Shown here in pieces: positions 18,428 through 27,510 of a DNA stretch of 64,000 bases. Every line of letters starts with the position of its first letter. The first letter of the stretch is position 1. The notes under the pieces were generated by a model, which saw nothing but the letters and a program-made list of their open reading frames with translations, was not told the origin of the DNA and did no database searches. Source of the DNA: Thermococcus sp. (GTDB lineage: Archaea > Methanobacteriota_B > Thermococci > Thermococcales > Thermococcaceae). The DNA is taken from assembly GCF_026988555.1 (NCBI RefSeq), contig NZ_JALSLB010000054.1:94717-158716 (forward strand). Reading direction: 5' to 3'. Made by a program: the position numbers and the translations under genes.

Positions 18428-19858
18428 ATGGACAGGGGCGCTTTCTTAGAAAAGGCCCGTGAGGGAGCAGAGCTAATCAAAATGCACATCGAGTTAGGAC
18501 ACACTATCCGCCTCATCTCCCACCGCGACGCGGACGGTATAACAGCGGGTGCAGTGCTGGCGAAGGCCATAGCCAGGGAGGGAGGAAGCTTCCAGTTAAG
18601 TATCGTGAAGCAGGTCAGTGAGGGCCTTGTTAAAGAACTTGCACGCGAAAAACACCGAATCTACGTTTTCAGCGACCTGGGTAGCGGGGCGATGGGCTGG
18701 ATAGAGTCATACCTGAACGATGCCACGGTCGTCGTTGCCGACCATCATCCGCCTGAGAGAGAGGAGTTCACGAATGACTCCCATCTACTCGTGAATCCAG
18801 TACCCTTTGGTGCCAACAGCGTCCGGGATCTCAGCGGTTCCGGTGTTGCCTACTTCGTCGCCAGGGAGATGAGTGATAAGAACCGTGATCTGGCGTATAT
18901 TGCCCTCGTCGGTGCCGTTGGTGATATGCAGGAGATAGACGGAACCTTCCACGGGATGAACCTCGACATTATCGAAGACGGTAAAGGGCTTGACATCCTA
19001 GAGATCAGAAAAGAGCTCAGACTCTTCGGCAGAGAGAGCCGCCCTCTGAGACAGATGCTTGCCTACGCGACTAACCCGGAGATACCAGGGATAACTGGGG
19101 ATGAGAGGAATGCGATCCAGTGGTTAAGGGCCAAGGGCTTTGACCCCGATGCCCACTACTGGCAGCTCCGTGAGGAGGAGAAGAGAAAGCTCCACGACGC
19201 CCTCATAATCCAGATGATAAAGTATGATGCGCCCAAGGAATCCATAGACCGCCTCATTGGAGACGTGGTCGTAAGTCCCCTGTATCCGGAGGGGGACGTG
19301 AGGCACGAGGCCAGGGAGTTCTCCACGCTGCTGAACGCCACCGGAAGGCTCAACGCTGGAACGCTAGGGGTTGCGATATGCCTCGGGGATGAGGAAGCCT
19401 ACAGGAAAGCCCGGAAGATGTTAGACGATTACAAAAAGGAGCAGGTTGAGGCCAGAAGGTTCATAATCCAGAACTGGAACATGGCTGACGAGGGGGAGCA
19501 CGCCTACGTGTTCTATGCGGGCAGGAACATCAGGGACACGCTGGTCGGGATAGCCGCCAACATGGCCATAAACTCCGGGCTGGTGAACCCCGAGAAACCG
19601 GTTGTGATCCTGGCCGACAGCGACGAGGATGAGAACCTGGTGAAAGGATCTGCAAGAACCACAGAGAGGGCCCTCGCGAAAGGCTACCATCTTGGGGAGG
19701 CCCTGAAATACGTTGCAGAGAGGCTGGGAGGAGAGGGAGGAGGACATGCAATAGCTGCTGGAATCCGCTTCCCGAAATCAAAGATCGACGAGTTCGCCAG
19801 GCTCCTCAACAGAATTCTAGGGGAGCAAGTGGACGGGGGAAAGACGAATGGAGATTGA
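18428..19858 (+). CDS. DHH-family single-strand exonuclease (RecJ/GAN-like)
   Basis: A 476-residue DHH/DHHA1 phosphoesterase. Motif I is [13 protein letters not shown] (residues 31-43), the DHH motif is ADHHPP (near 105), and the DHHA1 motif is [13 protein letters not shown] near the C-terminus. Thermococcus homologues include the GINS-associated nuclease GAN of the replisome, a 5'-3' single-strand exonuclease. The position between S15 and Pcc1 genes is the usual one for that protein. It overlaps pcc1 by 11 bases. Confidence 0.9.
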   Translation: MDRGAFLEKAREGAELIKMHIELGHTIRLISHRDADGITAGAVLAKAIAREGGSFQLSIVKQVSEGLVKELAREKHRIYVFSDLGSGAMGWIESYLNDATVVVADHHPPEREEFTNDSHLLVNPVPFGANSVRDLSGSGVAYFVAREMSDKNRDLAYIALVGAVGDMQEIDGTFHGMNLDIIEDGKGLDILEIRKELRLFGRESRPLRQMLAYATNPEIPGITGDERNAIQWLRAKGFDPDAHYWQLREEEKRKLHDALIIQMIKYDAPKESIDRLIGDVVVSPLYPEGDVRHEAREFSTLLNATGRLNAGTLGVAICLGDEEAYRKARKMLDDYKKEQVEARRFIIQNWNMADEGEHAYVFYAGRNIRDTLVGIAANMAINSGLVNPEKPVVILADSDEDENLVKGSARTTERALAKGYHLGEALKYVAERLGGEGGGHAIAAGIRFPKSKIDEFARLLNRILGEQVDGGKTNGD

Positions 19859-20108
19859 GGCAAACGTGGAGATAACATGGCATTACGGGGGCGAGGAACT
19901 CGCAAGGGCAATAGCGGAGGCCATCCACGTTGACAACACCTCAATACCAGGCCGGCTAAAGAAAAGTTTAAATGTGAAAACCCTATGGGTTGATGGAGAC
20001 GCCATAACAAAGGTTAAATACTCGGGTGAGATTGAAACCCTCATCAAAGCGCTGGATGATTTGGTGTTTTCGATCAAAATCGCTGAAGACGTCACTGAAA
20101 AGGTGTGA
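19848..20108 (+). CDS. pcc1: KEOPS complex subunit Pcc1
   Basis: An 86-residue protein of the Pcc1 (CTAG/Pcc1) family: a short two-layer domain with [13 protein letters not shown], then HVDNTSIPG and the final helix [18 protein letters not shown]. Pcc1 dimerises and binds Kae1 in the KEOPS complex, which makes the t6A37 modification of ANN-decoding tRNAs. It overlaps the nuclease gene and precedes S3Ae by 18 bases, within a translation-linked operon. Confidence 0.9.
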   Translation: MEIEANVEITWHYGGEELARAIAEAIHVDNTSIPGRLKKSLNVKTLWVDGDAITKVKYSGEIETLIKALDDLVFSIKIAEDVTEKV

Positions 20109-20126
20109 AGGATTGGAGGTGTTAAG

Positions 20127-20729
20127 ATGGCAAAGACTAACCCAAGGAAAAAGGCTGCCGCAACCAAGGATAAGTGGAAGTCGAAGGAGTGGTTCGTGGT
20201 TTACGCTCCAGACTTTTTCGGAAGCAAGGAGATAGGTTTGACCCCGGCGGATGAACCGGAGAAGGTTGTGGGGAGGGTAATCGAGACAACACTCAAAGAC
20301 CTCACCGGAGACTTCACCAAGGGACAGGTTAAGCTCTACTTCCAGGTTTACGACGTCAAGGGACAGAACGCATACACCAAGTTCAGGGGACACACCCTTG
20401 CGAGGAGCTACATAAGGAGTCTCGTCAGGAGAAGAAGCACGAGGATCGATGGCATCTACAACGTCACTACTAAAGACGGTTACAAGCTCCGCGTAATGGG
20501 TATGGTCATAGCCTACAGGCGCATCCAGACCAGCCAGGAGAGAGCCATACGTGACATCATACACGACATCATCTACAGGAAAGCCGAGGAACTTACATAC
20601 AGGGATTTCGTAACCGAGGCCGTAACCGGCAAGATGGGCGCTGAGATGGCCAAAGAAGCCAAGAAGATATACCCAATAAAGCGCGCCGAGATCAGAAAGA
20701 TAAAGGTTCTCGCCGAACCGGAGGCTTGA
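20127..20729 (+). CDS. rps3ae: 30S ribosomal protein S3Ae (eS1)
   Basis: A 200-residue eS1/S3Ae protein with a basic N-terminus ([17 protein letters not shown]) and core segments [25 protein letters not shown] and [16 protein letters not shown]. It is a small-subunit protein at the mRNA exit region, shared by archaea and eukaryotes. GGAGGTGTTAAG precedes ATG 20127. It is the last gene of the cluster; a T-rich stretch and the convergent DUF92 gene follow. Confidence 0.97.
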   Translation: MAKTNPRKKAAATKDKWKSKEWFVVYAPDFFGSKEIGLTPADEPEKVVGRVIETTLKDLTGDFTKGQVKLYFQVYDVKGQNAYTKFRGHTLARSYIRSLVRRRSTRIDGIYNVTTKDGYKLRVMGMVIAYRRIQTSQERAIRDIIHDIIYRKAEELTYRDFVTEAVTGKMGAEMAKEAKKIYPIKRAEIRKIKVLAEPEA

Positions 20730-20767
20730 CGCCTCCACCCTCTTCTAGGTTTGAAGTCTTGGTTCCA

Positions 20768-21514
20768 TTATCCGCTGGGCATCAGGAGATAGTACACAAC
20801 CGCCCCGGTAAGGCCGCCAAGGAAAGAGGCTAAAAAGTTCGTGGAGTTGTTATCAGTTATCCCCCGGTTCTCAAGGGTTGCACCTATCAAACTGTCCAGA
20901 TTTACCCCGATGAAGCCTCCCACAACAACGGCCAGGAGCATCAGCATTTTATTTCCGGTTAGGGGAAGGGCAAAGATAGCAATTGCAAATGAGCCGGCAA
21001 GGGCAAACAACTCGCCGACAAGGGTGACGCCACCGTTGGTCCCCGCTTTCACGGGTTGGAGGTTCGTTATAAGGCGGGGCCTCCCACCAAATATCTTACC
21101 CAGTTCGCTTGCTAGGGTGTCCCCGTTGGCAGTGGCTATCGCCGCAAAGGACGCCGCCCAGAATACGTCCCTCCGGGAGACGTACTCAAACAGGATAAAG
21201 ATGAGGGCACCAAGCCCGTTCCCCAGAACGTTGCCCCAGCCCCTGACCCCGTGGTTGTGTTGGGCTATACCAAGCCTGGATTTCTCATGAAAACGATACT
21301 TCGTGGCCATGACGCCAAGGATAACGAAGAACAGCAGTGCCAGGAATGGATAAACACCACCGAACTCCAGTATTAAAAGGCCCAAAAAGGCAGCGGCAAG
21401 ACAGCCCTTTCTATCGAGGGCCCCCGATCTGTACGCAAGTGTAGCCAACAGGCCAACTATCACCGAGCTCTCTGCCAGTCCCTGGAGCACCAATACCACC
21501 TTGTCCTGATTCAA
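20768..21514 (-). CDS. DUF92 family membrane protein
   Basis: A 248-residue integral membrane protein with about six helices. ATANGDTLASELGKIFG and KAGTNGGVTLVGE are the characteristic DUF92 (TIGR00297) motifs. Plant VTE6 in this family is a phytyl-phosphate kinase; archaeal members may phosphorylate isoprenoid alcohols, but this is not demonstrated. The start is uncertain: the TTG at 21514 has only a weak AGGTAA site, and in-frame GTG and TTG codons follow. Confidence 0.75.
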   Translation of the reverse strand: MNQDKVVLVLQGLAESSVIVGLLATLAYRSGALDRKGCLAAAFLGLLILEFGGVYPFLALLFFVILGVMATKYRFHEKSRLGIAQHNHGVRGWGNVLGNGLGALIFILFEYVSRRDVFWAASFAAIATANGDTLASELGKIFGGRPRLITNLQPVKAGTNGGVTLVGELFALAGSFAIAIFALPLTGNKMLMLLAVVVGGFIGVNLDSLIGATLENRGITDNNSTNFLASFLGGLTGAVVYYLLMPSG

Positions 21515-21574
21515 GCGATGCTTTATTACCTTTTCTGCAGACCATCGTTAAAAATAAAAACTGAGCCCGAACGC

Positions 21575-22024
21575 TCAGAGGGTCTCGAATTTAATCGTGT
21601 CAGTAACAAACGTTATGTCAAGGCAGTCTATCGCGTGCACTTTCTTAGTTATCTCAGAGAGTATTCTATCCATCTCCTTCATGTCCTTTGGACCCGCCAC
21701 GTGGAGGATGAGGTTGTGTGACCCTATCGCCTTCTGGATCACCTTCACGTTCTCGTTTTCTTTCAGCACCTCGATGACACTATCTACATCCGTGCCGGGC
21801 TTTAGTGTTATGCCCAGGAGGGCGTACATGTACCCCAGGGAATCATAATCGGGGATAACGGTGTACTTCTTGATGATACCGTTCCTCTCGAGCCGGTCCA
21901 TCCTGCGGGAGACCCTCTGCCTGGTAGTGTCAAGAAGCTCGGCCAGATCCTTATAGGTAAGCCTAGCGTTCTTTGCCAAGAGCTTCAAAATCCTGATATC
22001 GATGCCGGTTATTTTATCGGCCAT
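21575..22024 (-). CDS. Lrp/AsnC family transcriptional regulator
   Basis: A 149-residue feast/famine regulator. The N-terminal HTH reads DIRILKLLAKNARLTYKDLAELLDTTRQRVSRRMDRL in segments, and the C-terminal RAM-type effector domain includes IGSHNLILHVAGPKDM. ATG 22024 follows GGTGGGTGAG. The TATA (ACTTTTATATAGC, minus strand, 22068-22080) lies close by, and an AAGTTTACAAG half-site just upstream could be an autoregulatory operator. Targets cannot be read; these proteins often control amino-acid metabolism. Confidence 0.88.
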   Translation of the reverse strand: MADKITGIDIRILKLLAKNARLTYKDLAELLDTTRQRVSRRMDRLERNGIIKKYTVIPDYDSLGYMYALLGITLKPGTDVDSVIEVLKENENVKVIQKAIGSHNLILHVAGPKDMKEMDRILSEITKKVHAIDCLDITFVTDTIKFETL

Positions 22025-22222
22025 CTCACCCACCTCGACCATCTTTAGTTTTCAATAATGCCGGAGCTATATAAAAGTTTTTCCGTTATCTTGTAAACTT
22101 TTCAACAACTTAACCTTTAGTTCACAACTTTTAATAAAATGCAACGTATCCCCTGACAGGAGCATGACATTACGTCACTATTTAGGACCTTGAAACGGGG
22201 GAAAGGGGGGCCAAATGTTACT

Positions 22223-22513
22223 TTAAGTTCCATTTCTCATATCCCGCCGCCTGTACTTCTCAATGCTCTCTCCAAGGGCCTCTTCCAGGTCAATCCCGTA
22301 GTGGTTGGCTATGCAGGAGAGGGCGAACATAACGTCACCCACCTCTTCCCGAAGCCTCACCAAATCCCCACCACTTTTTACGCCCTCCACCTTTAGCATC
22401 TCATCCGCCAGTTCTCCAACCTCCTCAACAAGCGCAGCTATCATCTTAAATGGTGTCCAGTACCCACCCAGTTCCTGGATCAGCTCATCAACCTTGACCT
22501 GCTCATTTTTCAT
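22223..22513 (-). CDS. MazG-like nucleotide pyrophosphohydrolase
   Basis: A 96-residue all-alpha NTP pyrophosphatase of the MazG superfamily. ALVEEVGELADE supplies the ExxE pair and LREEVGDVMFALSCIAN the ExxD pair that hold Mg2+. It is a single-domain form, so likely a dimer or tetramer that cleans non-canonical NTPs. It starts 10 bases after the ArsR-type regulator ends and forms an operon with it, so its expression may respond to that regulator's signal. Confidence 0.85.
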   Translation of the reverse strand: MKNEQVKVDELIQELGGYWTPFKMIAALVEEVGELADEMLKVEGVKSGGDLVRLREEVGDVMFALSCIANHYGIDLEEALGESIEKYRRRDMRNGT

Positions 22514-22523
22514 AACGGCACCC

Positions 22524-22901
22524 TCAAACGATCTCGGTCGTTATTCGTTCAAGATAGTTCTTGATGGCCTCGGAGTTCGTTCTGTAAAAACGCATTTTTC
22601 CCTCTCTCCTCTCCTCCAGCAGCCCTGACTCCTTCAAAACACGCAGATGGTGGCTTATGAGAGTCTGGTCTTTTTCAAGTATCTGCGATATAAGACAGAC
22701 GCACAGCCATGTGTCCTTAAGAAGCTTGAGCATCTGGAGGCGTGTAGGGTTTGAAACGGCCTTCAGGAAAGTAAGGGCATTGGGATTGACGTTGGGGTCT
22801 ACCTCAGTGTCGAGGTCAAGGATATCGCATGATTCTGCACAGCGAAGCACGGTGCTCTTCTGACCGGCACTCAGTTTCTCAACGACTTCCGCAAGTCTCA
22901 T
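22524..22901 (-). CDS. ArsR-family transcriptional regulator
   Basis: A winged-helix regulator of 125 residues. The core reads KAVSNPTRLQMLKLLKDTWLCVC and TLISHHLRVLKESGLLEERREGK. LCVCLISQIL corresponds to the alpha3 ELCVCDL metal site of ArsR/SmtB proteins, and a further CAESC lies in the N-terminal extension near residue 24. A metal or redox signal is therefore plausible. ATG 22901 follows GGTGAGGAAG. It leads the operon with the MazG-like gene. Confidence 0.85.
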   Translation of the reverse strand: MRLAEVVEKLSAGQKSTVLRCAESCDILDLDTEVDPNVNPNALTFLKAVSNPTRLQMLKLLKDTWLCVCLISQILEKDQTLISHHLRVLKESGLLEERREGKMRFYRTNSEAIKNYLERITTEIV

Positions 22902-23024
22902 CTTCCTCACCGTAACCAGTTAGTCCTCAAACCTTTAAGAATTTTTGCTCACATGAAAATAATTAGGGAGTACGGGACGATCAACATCTCGCTCTTTCAG
23001 GCCTCACCTTGTGGTGTGAGAGGA

Positions 23025-23399
23025 TCAATCAACTATCAACACCTTCATAGGACCGCCATCACTTCCGTAGGCCACGATGCTCTCCTCGGTGAAGGGGTAC
23101 GCGATTATTATATGGACTCCCCCAAACTTCGAGAAGAACTGGAGATCCGCCGTCGAAGGGCGTGCGTTTGGTACTGGATGTGAGTGCACGGTACCCTTGA
23201 TGTTCTCGTCCATGGGAAGCATCCAAGTGTTGAAAAAGGCGGAGTTCCTCCCAAAGTGGCCCGCAGGGGCTATAAGGACTTCCTCAAACACCCCCTCCCT
23301 CTCCCGCAGGAACCCTGCAAACTCGTTGGGGTAGAAGTCCCTAGCGAGTTCAAGCAAGTACTCCAAGAGTTCTCTTCTTATCCTCACGCTCGTTTTCAT
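23025..23399 (-). CDS. JAMM/MPN+ metalloprotease (desampylase-like)
   Basis: A 124-residue stand-alone MPN+ domain with the complete JAMM zinc site: Glu26 in NEFAGFL, His72 and His74 in VHSHPVP, Ser82 and Asp85 in PSTAD. Archaeal homologues (HvJAMM1, PfJAMM1) remove ubiquitin-like SAMP modifiers. ATG 23399 follows GGTGAGTGGC. It lies 25 bases downstream of the RidA gene on the same strand and is probably cotranscribed. Confidence 0.88.
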   Translation of the reverse strand: MKTSVRIRRELLEYLLELARDFYPNEFAGFLREREGVFEEVLIAPAGHFGRNSAFFNTWMLPMDENIKGTVHSHPVPNARPSTADLQFFSKFGGVHIIIAYPFTEESIVAYGSDGGPMKVLIVD

Positions 23400-23424
23400 G
23401 CCACTCACCTATTTAACCGCAACC

Positions 23425-23808
23425 TTAAAGAACGGCAATGGCGTCGATTTCAATTTTTGCCCCTTTTGGGAGATGCGACACCTCAACAACCGCTCTGGCT
23501 GGTCTGGAAGTGCCGAAGTACCCTTCGTACACATTGTTGAACTTCTCAAAGTCCCTCAAGTCGATCATGTACACGGTCACCTTCACGACGTTATCGGAGC
23601 TTCCACCGGCGGCCTTAACAGTAGCAAGGACGTTCTCTATAGTGATCCTCGCGGCCTCCTCTATGGGCCCCTGCACGAGCTCCCCCGTCCTAGGATCTAT
23701 GGGTATCTGGCCGGAAACGAAGAGCAGCTGCCCTTCCCCCACTACTCCCTGGCTGTACGGGCCTATCGGTTGAGGGGACTCGTTCGTGGATATAAAGCTT
23801 TTACCCAA
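23425..23808 (-). CDS. ridA: RidA family enamine/imine deaminase
   Basis: A protein of about 127 residues of the RidA/YjgF family: PQPIGPYSQGV, VSGQIPIDPRTGELV, NVLATVKAAGGS and RPARAVVEVSHLPKGAKIEID with the substrate-binding arginine. It hydrolyses reactive 2-aminoacrylate-type enamines. The best start is TTG 23808, since GGTGAT precedes it; a GTG at 23817 is the alternative. It sits between the duplicated-domain gene and the JAMM protease gene on the same strand. Confidence 0.9.
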   Translation of the reverse strand: MGKSFISTNESPQPIGPYSQGVVGEGQLLFVSGQIPIDPRTGELVQGPIEEAARITIENVLATVKAAGGSSDNVVKVTVYMIDLRDFEKFNNVYEGYFGTSRPARAVVEVSHLPKGAKIEIDAIAVL

Positions 23809-23832
23809 TGGTATCACCCCGTTAGTGTGCCG

Positions 23833-24624
23833 TCACCCTGCCTTTTCAAGGTACTTCTCAAGGGACTTTGCCGGGATATCGAGGGGTAGTCCTATCTTTT
23901 CGAGGGCTTTTCTGAGTGCGTAAATCCTGGCGTGTTCCACAAACTCCCTCCCAGCGTAGTTGGAAGGGACAAAATGCCGGTACTTTTCAAGAACGAGCGG
24001 TATCTCAGACTTTCTCACCTTTTTAAACTCCCCAAACCATGCGTCTATGCCCTTCACATCGATCCCAGCGTAGGTGGGGAGCTTGAGGGTTACCGTCTCG
24101 TTTATACTTGCTAGTAGCCTCGCTACCTCCGCCATTGGGGTGTTCTCGTCTATCATGATTCTTTTAACCACTATCCATCCTCCATGTTTGGCCGTGAAGT
24201 TCACGTGATCCTCCGGAAACGGAAAGACGACACTGACATCGGTAATCGGCCTCTCAGGATACTGAACCGTCATCTTCCTGGAAAGGGTTTCCCTGACGAG
24301 CAGGGCCCTCGCCACGTCCACAAGATGCTTCCTTATCTTCTTGTTTTCCTCAAAGACCAGCGAGCCCAGTTTCCTGGAGATCCCCGGTGATTTCATGGCG
24401 ACTACCGCGTCCGCAAAATCCTTCGTTGAGAGCTCCTCCGCCAAGCTCAGAATACCAGCGACGTTCATGATCCCAGTCAAATATTCGGGTATCTTGGGGT
24501 TTACCGTGTTGGCAACACTCGCCAAGAAATGGGCCACGTTTTCATCCCTTAAGTCCAGGAGCTTGTCTCCAGCCTTCCATTCTCCATGTCTAACCGTGAA
24601 CATTACATGATCCTCTACCCTCAT
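23833..24624 (-). CDS. Unknown protein with a duplicated domain (DUF2666-like)
   Basis: A 263-residue protein not clearly recognised; it resembles the archaeal DUF2666 family from memory. Two internal copies are visible: EDHVMFTVRHGEW ... ASVANTVNPKIPEY in the first half and EDHVNFTAKHGGW ... ASINETVTLKLPTY in the second, followed by helical segments. No catalytic motif, signal peptide or membrane helix is seen. ATG 24624 follows GGTGGAG; ATG 24636 is an alternative and would be nearly leaderless from the TATA near 24660. Confidence 0.65.
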   Translation of the reverse strand: MRVEDHVMFTVRHGEWKAGDKLLDLRDENVAHFLASVANTVNPKIPEYLTGIMNVAGILSLAEELSTKDFADAVVAMKSPGISRKLGSLVFEENKKIRKHLVDVARALLVRETLSRKMTVQYPERPITDVSVVFPFPEDHVNFTAKHGGWIVVKRIMIDENTPMAEVARLLASINETVTLKLPTYAGIDVKGIDAWFGEFKKVRKSEIPLVLEKYRHFVPSNYAGREFVEHARIYALRKALEKIGLPLDIPAKSLEKYLEKAG

Positions 24625-24736
24625 CGTCTCCACCATGAATACTTTCGGGTCCCCGTATTTTAGCTTTTCCTCTCATTGAAAAAAGTTATAAATCGCCCTG
24701 AGAATGCGGGTTCAGAGGGTGAGAGAGGGAGAGACT

Positions 24737-26650
24737 ATGGGCGAGGACGAAAGTATCAATATGGAAGCTCAATCTCAGCCGGTATACGGGGAAACCCTTG
24801 ATTTGGGACTCGATTTCAAAACCACCGAGGACATAGAGGTACCTGAGAAACTCATAGACCAGGTCATCGGTCAAGAGCACGCGGTTGAAGTGATAAAGAC
24901 CGCCGCAAACCAAAAGAGGCATGTCCTTCTTATCGGTGAGCCGGGAACCGGAAAATCTATGCTTGGTCAGGCGATGGCCGAGCTCCTTCCTGTTGAAAGT
25001 CTGGAGGACATCCTCGTCTTTCCGAATCCAGAAGACGAGAACATGCCCAAAATAAAGACCGTACCAGCGTGTCAAGGAAAGCGTATAGTGGAGCGTTACC
25101 GCGAGAAAGCCAAGGGACAGGAGAACATCAAGTCGTACCTCCTTCTGATGGTGATATTCACCGTGATGATGGCCCTGTTTCTGCAGTTCAATGCAACGAC
25201 GCTCCTCATGGGTATCTTCGTTATAATAATAACCATAATGGCTTTATCCAACATGCGCATGCGGACGTCCGTTCTGGTTCCAAAGCTCCTTATAGACAAC
25301 TGTGGGAGGGGTAAAGCCCCATTCGTCGATGCAACAGGTGCCCATGCTGGGGCGCTCCTCGGCGATGTGCGCCATGATCCGTTCCAGAGCGGTGGTCTGG
25401 GTACACCCGCCCATGAGAGGGTTGAACCCGGTATGATACATCGCGCCCACAGGGGCGTCCTGTTCGTGGACGAGGTGGCAACGCTGAGTCTCAAAATGCA
25501 GCAGAACCTCCTCACCGCAATGCAGGAAAAAAGATTCCCAATAACCGGACAGAGCGAGATGTCCAGCGGCGCCATGGTCCGGACGGAACCGGTTCCCTGC
25601 GACTTCATCCTGGTGGCGGCCGGGAATCTCGATACCGTCGATAAGATGCATCCAGCACTGCGTTCCCGTATTCGCGGATACGGTTACGAGGTGTACATGA
25701 GGACCACGATGCCTGACACAATAGAGAACAGAAGAAAGCTCGTTCAATTCGTTGCACAGGAGGTCAAAAGGGACGGCAAGATACCTCACTTCACCAAGGA
25801 GGCCGTTGAAGAAATAGTCCGCGAAGCCCAGAAGCGCGCCGGCAGAAAAGGGCACCTCACGCTCCGCCTTCGTGATCTGGGCGGTATAGTAAGGGCCGCA
25901 GGGGATATAGCAATTAAGAAGGGCAGGAAGCACGTTGAACGCGAGGACGTCCTAGAGGCAATGAAAATGGCAAAACCGCTTGAGAAACAGCTCGCAGATT
26001 GGTACATAGAGATGAAGAAGGAGTACCAGGTCATCAAAGCGGAAGGGAACGAGATAGGCCGTGTCAATGGTCTGGCGGTCATAGGGGAGCAGAGCGGTAT
26101 AGTCCTCCCCATAGAGGCGGTCGTTGCCCCGGCCGCGAGCAGGGAAGAGGGCAAGATTATAGTCACCGGGAAGCTTGGCGAGATAGCAAAGGAGGCCGTG
26201 CAGAACGTTTCGGCGATAATCAAGAGGTACAAAGGAGAGGACATCAGCAAGTACGACATCCACGTTCAGTTCCTGCAGACATACGAGGGTGTTGAGGGGG
26301 ACAGTGCTAGCATAAGCGTTGCCACCGCAGTTATCTCGGCACTTGAGAACATCCCAATAAGACAGGATGTTGCGATGACCGGCTCCCTCAGTGTCAGGGG
26401 TGAGGTGTTACCGATAGGGGGCGCCACGCCGAAGATAGAAGCGGCGATCGAGGCGGGAGTAAAAACCGTCATAATCCCCAAGTCCAATGAAAAGGACGTT
26501 TTCCTGAGCAGGGACAGGGCAGAGAAGGTGGAGATAATCCCCGTTGAGACGATAGATCAGGTTCTTGAGATAGCGCTGGAAGAAGGGGGGAGAAAGGAGA
26601 CCTTGCTCCACCGCATAAAAGATGCCCTCCCACTCAAAGGGGCGGATTGA
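24737..26650 (+). CDS. lonB: Membrane-anchored ATP-dependent protease LonB
   Basis: Archaeal Lon of 637 residues. Walker A is GEPGTGKS (near residue 70). Two hydrophobic helices (about 133-175, [15 protein letters not shown] and [12 protein letters not shown]) are inserted between Walker A and B, anchoring it in the membrane. Walker B is [11 protein letters not shown]. The C-terminal protease domain has the catalytic Ser in EGDSASIS (near 522) and the Lys in TPKIEAA (near 566). No intein interrupts the Walker A region. TATA AAGTTATAAATC lies at 24684-24695. Confidence 0.95.
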   Translation: MGEDESINMEAQSQPVYGETLDLGLDFKTTEDIEVPEKLIDQVIGQEHAVEVIKTAANQKRHVLLIGEPGTGKSMLGQAMAELLPVESLEDILVFPNPEDENMPKIKTVPACQGKRIVERYREKAKGQENIKSYLLLMVIFTVMMALFLQFNATTLLMGIFVIIITIMALSNMRMRTSVLVPKLLIDNCGRGKAPFVDATGAHAGALLGDVRHDPFQSGGLGTPAHERVEPGMIHRAHRGVLFVDEVATLSLKMQQNLLTAMQEKRFPITGQSEMSSGAMVRTEPVPCDFILVAAGNLDTVDKMHPALRSRIRGYGYEVYMRTTMPDTIENRRKLVQFVAQEVKRDGKIPHFTKEAVEEIVREAQKRAGRKGHLTLRLRDLGGIVRAAGDIAIKKGRKHVEREDVLEAMKMAKPLEKQLADWYIEMKKEYQVIKAEGNEIGRVNGLAVIGEQSGIVLPIEAVVAPAASREEGKIIVTGKLGEIAKEAVQNVSAIIKRYKGEDISKYDIHVQFLQTYEGVEGDSASISVATAVISALENIPIRQDVAMTGSLSVRGEVLPIGGATPKIEAAIEAGVKTVIIPKSNEKDVFLSRDRAEKVEIIPVETIDQVLEIALEEGGRKETLLHRIKDALPLKGAD

Positions 26651-26763
26651 TCCCCCCTTTCCCTTTTCACAGTCGACCACCTATTGGGTTCTGCGGCTGG
26701 TTCACAAATGTGGCCAGAAATTCTTAAAAACGTCCTATCAACGTTACCCACGGAGGTGAGATA

Positions 26764-27510
26764 ATGCTCAAAGTTGAGAACCTTCACGTCACCGTAGAGA
26801 ACAGGGAGATTCTTAGGGGAGTTAACCTCGAAGTTAAGTCAGGAGAGTTTCATGTTGTCATGGGACCAAACGGGAGCGGAAAATCAACTTTGGCCCTCAC
26901 GGTAGCCGGTCACCCGAAATATTGGGTTACGGGGGGCAGGATACTCCTCGGGGAGGAGGATATAACTGCCCTAAGCCCCGACGAAAGGGCAAGGCGTGGG
27001 GTGATGCTGGCATTTCAGAACCCTCATGAGGTGGAGGGCGTTAGGATCATTGATTTCCTTCAGCAGGTCCTCGTTGAACTTAAGGGTATGGATCCGGTCC
27101 GGGCTTATGACGTTATACTCGAAAAAGTTAGGGACCTGTGGTTCAAAGAGGGGGACATCTACCGCTACGTCAACGTCGGATTCTCAGGAGGGGAGAGGAA
27201 AAGACTTGAACTTCTGCAGGCCCTTCTTATGGAGCCAAAGCTGCTCATCCTGGACGAGCCGGACAGCGGCGTCGACGTTGATTCACTCAGCATCATCAGC
27301 CGGAAGATAGACGAGCTCCACAGGAACGGAACTGCGATCCTGCTAATAACGCACTACGGAAGGATACTCAGGCACCTCGACCCCAGCAGTTTCACCGTGC
27401 ACGTGATGAGGAACGGCAGGATAGTCCTTGAACGGGGTGGGGAGTTCGTTGACGAGATAGAGAAGAAGGGTTTCCAGACCATATTTGAGGAGTGTGGTTG
27501 CGATGAGTGA
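26764..27510 (+). CDS. sufC: Fe-S cluster assembly ATPase SufC
   Basis: A 248-residue ABC-type ATPase: Walker A GPNGSGKST (34-42), Q-loop LAFQNPHEV, signature FSGGERKRLELLQ, Walker B LLILDEPDSGVD. The DSGVD stretch and the following SLSIISRKI are typical of SufC. It drives the SufBCD scaffold for Fe-S cluster assembly, relevant to the many Fe-S proteins encoded nearby. TATA TTCTTAAAAAC is at 26721-26731 and GGAGGTGAGATA precedes ATG 26764. The stop overlaps the start of the SufB/D gene. Confidence 0.94.
   Translation: MLKVENLHVTVENREILRGVNLEVKSGEFHVVMGPNGSGKSTLALTVAGHPKYWVTGGRILLGEEDITALSPDERARRGVMLAFQNPHEVEGVRIIDFLQQVLVELKGMDPVRAYDVILEKVRDLWFKEGDIYRYVNVGFSGGERKRLELLQALLMEPKLLILDEPDSGVDVDSLSIISRKIDELHRNGTAILLITHYGRILRHLDPSSFTVHVMRNGRIVLERGGEFVDEIEKKGFQTIFEECGCDE

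Noticed and set aside
22953..23183. A 76-codon frame between the ArsR and JAMM genes
   Set aside because: It overlaps the JAMM protease gene on the other strand and has no ribosome binding site.
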